A stretch of 5,933 nucleotides of DNA. It comes from Bacillota bacterium (GTDB lineage: Bacteria > Bacillota > Clostridia > Christensenellales > CALWSW01). A program made the position numbers and the translations under genes. The number at the start of each line of letters is the position of its first letter. Positions within the stretch are counted from its first letter, which is position 1. The notes below the pieces were generated by a model, which was not told the origin of the DNA, did not search any database, and saw nothing but the letters and a program-made list of their open reading frames with translations. The stretch is taken from the NCBI GenBank assembly GCA_023402915.1, contig JAEYFO010000082.1, positions 1 through 5,933 on the forward strand. The letters run 5' to 3'. Positions 5,591-5,933 of this stretch are shown here, one piece after another.

Positions 5591-5933
5591 TTGGAAAAGC
5601 TGCAAATTCGGGGCGGACAGCGCCTGACGGGAACGGTGAGCATCAGCGGGGCGAAAAACGCCGCGGTGGCCATTTTGCCCGCGGCGCTGCTTTTTCCGGG
5701 CGTGAACGTGGTGGAAAACCTGCCCGCCATTGAGGACGTGCATCTGCTCGAGGCTATTTTCCGCCACATGGGCGCGGACGTGGAGTTTGACGGCGAAAAA
5801 ATGCGCATCGACGCGACGCGCATCGACCCGCGGGCGGATTTTGAGCTGGTGCGCGGTATGCGCGCGTCCTATTATCTGCTCGGCGCCATGCTGGGCCGCT
5901 TTGGCCGGGCGGAAGTGGCGCTGCCGGGCGGCT
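5591..5933 (+). CDS. murA: UDP-N-acetylglucosamine 1-carboxyvinyltransferase (N-terminal part, cut by window edge)
   Basis: The first 114 residues are present. The enzyme transfers enolpyruvate from PEP to UDP-GlcNAc in the cytoplasm, the first committed step of peptidoglycan synthesis and the target of fosfomycin. The sequence shows the family N terminus: MEKLQIRGGQRLTGTVSISGAKNAA with Lys22 and Asn23 (substrate-binding pair), RGMRASYYLLG with Arg91, and LPGG at 111-114. The next codon begins with T at the last base of the window and falls at residue 115, the position of the catalytic cysteine in E. coli MurA (LPGGC), so TGC or TGT is expected. The numbering agrees with E. coli without gaps at these key residues, which supports the TTG start at 5591. 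Low-GC Gram-positive bacteria often have two MurA copies; which one this is cannot be told. It follows the CorA-family gene but is separated from it by a terminator. Confidence 0.93.
   Translation, partial: MEKLQIRGGQRLTGTVSISGAKNAAVAILPAALLFPGVNVVENLPAIEDVHLLEAIFRHMGADVEFDGEKMRIDATRIDPRADFELVRGMRASYYLLGAMLGRFGRAEVALPGG

Overview
The window carries five protein-coding genes and looks like chromosomal housekeeping DNA from a GC-rich member of the Firmicutes, probably a Clostridia-type gut anaerobe. The reasons are GC-rich coding sequence set against AT-rich intergenic promoters, strong purine-rich Shine-Dalgarno sites, sigma-A-like promoters, intrinsic hairpin-plus-T-run terminators, and products typical of that group (a PepV/Sapep-like dipeptidase, an exported FMN-binding-domain protein, a CorA-type transporter, MurA). 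The taxonomic call is inference from style and gene content only.

Left part, minus strand: the N-terminal 136 residues of an M20-family dipeptidase (1-408, cut by the window edge) lie downstream of a 573-residue exported FMN-binding-domain protein (618-2339). A perfect 28-bp palindrome (577-604) separates them and should terminate the upstream transcript. The dipeptidase has its own extended -10 promoter.

Middle: a 459-bp AT-rich divergent region (2340-2798) holds a minus-strand promoter for the FMN gene and a near-consensus plus-strand promoter for a zinc-dependent medium-chain dehydrogenase (2799-3923). An operator-like inverted repeat overlaps the -35 box of the dehydrogenase promoter. 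The dehydrogenase ends at a strong terminator (3971-3997).

Right part, plus strand: a GC-rich 464-bp gap contains a promoter (4178-4206) and a leader of about 175 nt before a CorA-family divalent-cation transporter (4388-5320), which has its own terminator. A leader with a UUCG-capped hairpin then precedes murA, which starts at TTG 5591 and runs off the window exactly before its expected catalytic cysteine codon.

The genes do not form one pathway. Most appear to be separately promoted and separately terminated units. I see no mobile element, CRISPR array, tRNA, rRNA or defence system. The least ordinary items are the exported FMN protein, which has two DTI[A/T]GA[T/S] motifs exactly 54 residues apart and a region resembling the PNPOx split barrel; the operator-like repeat before the dehydrogenase; and the two structured leaders before corA and murA. 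None of these amounts to a clear new system on sequence reading alone.
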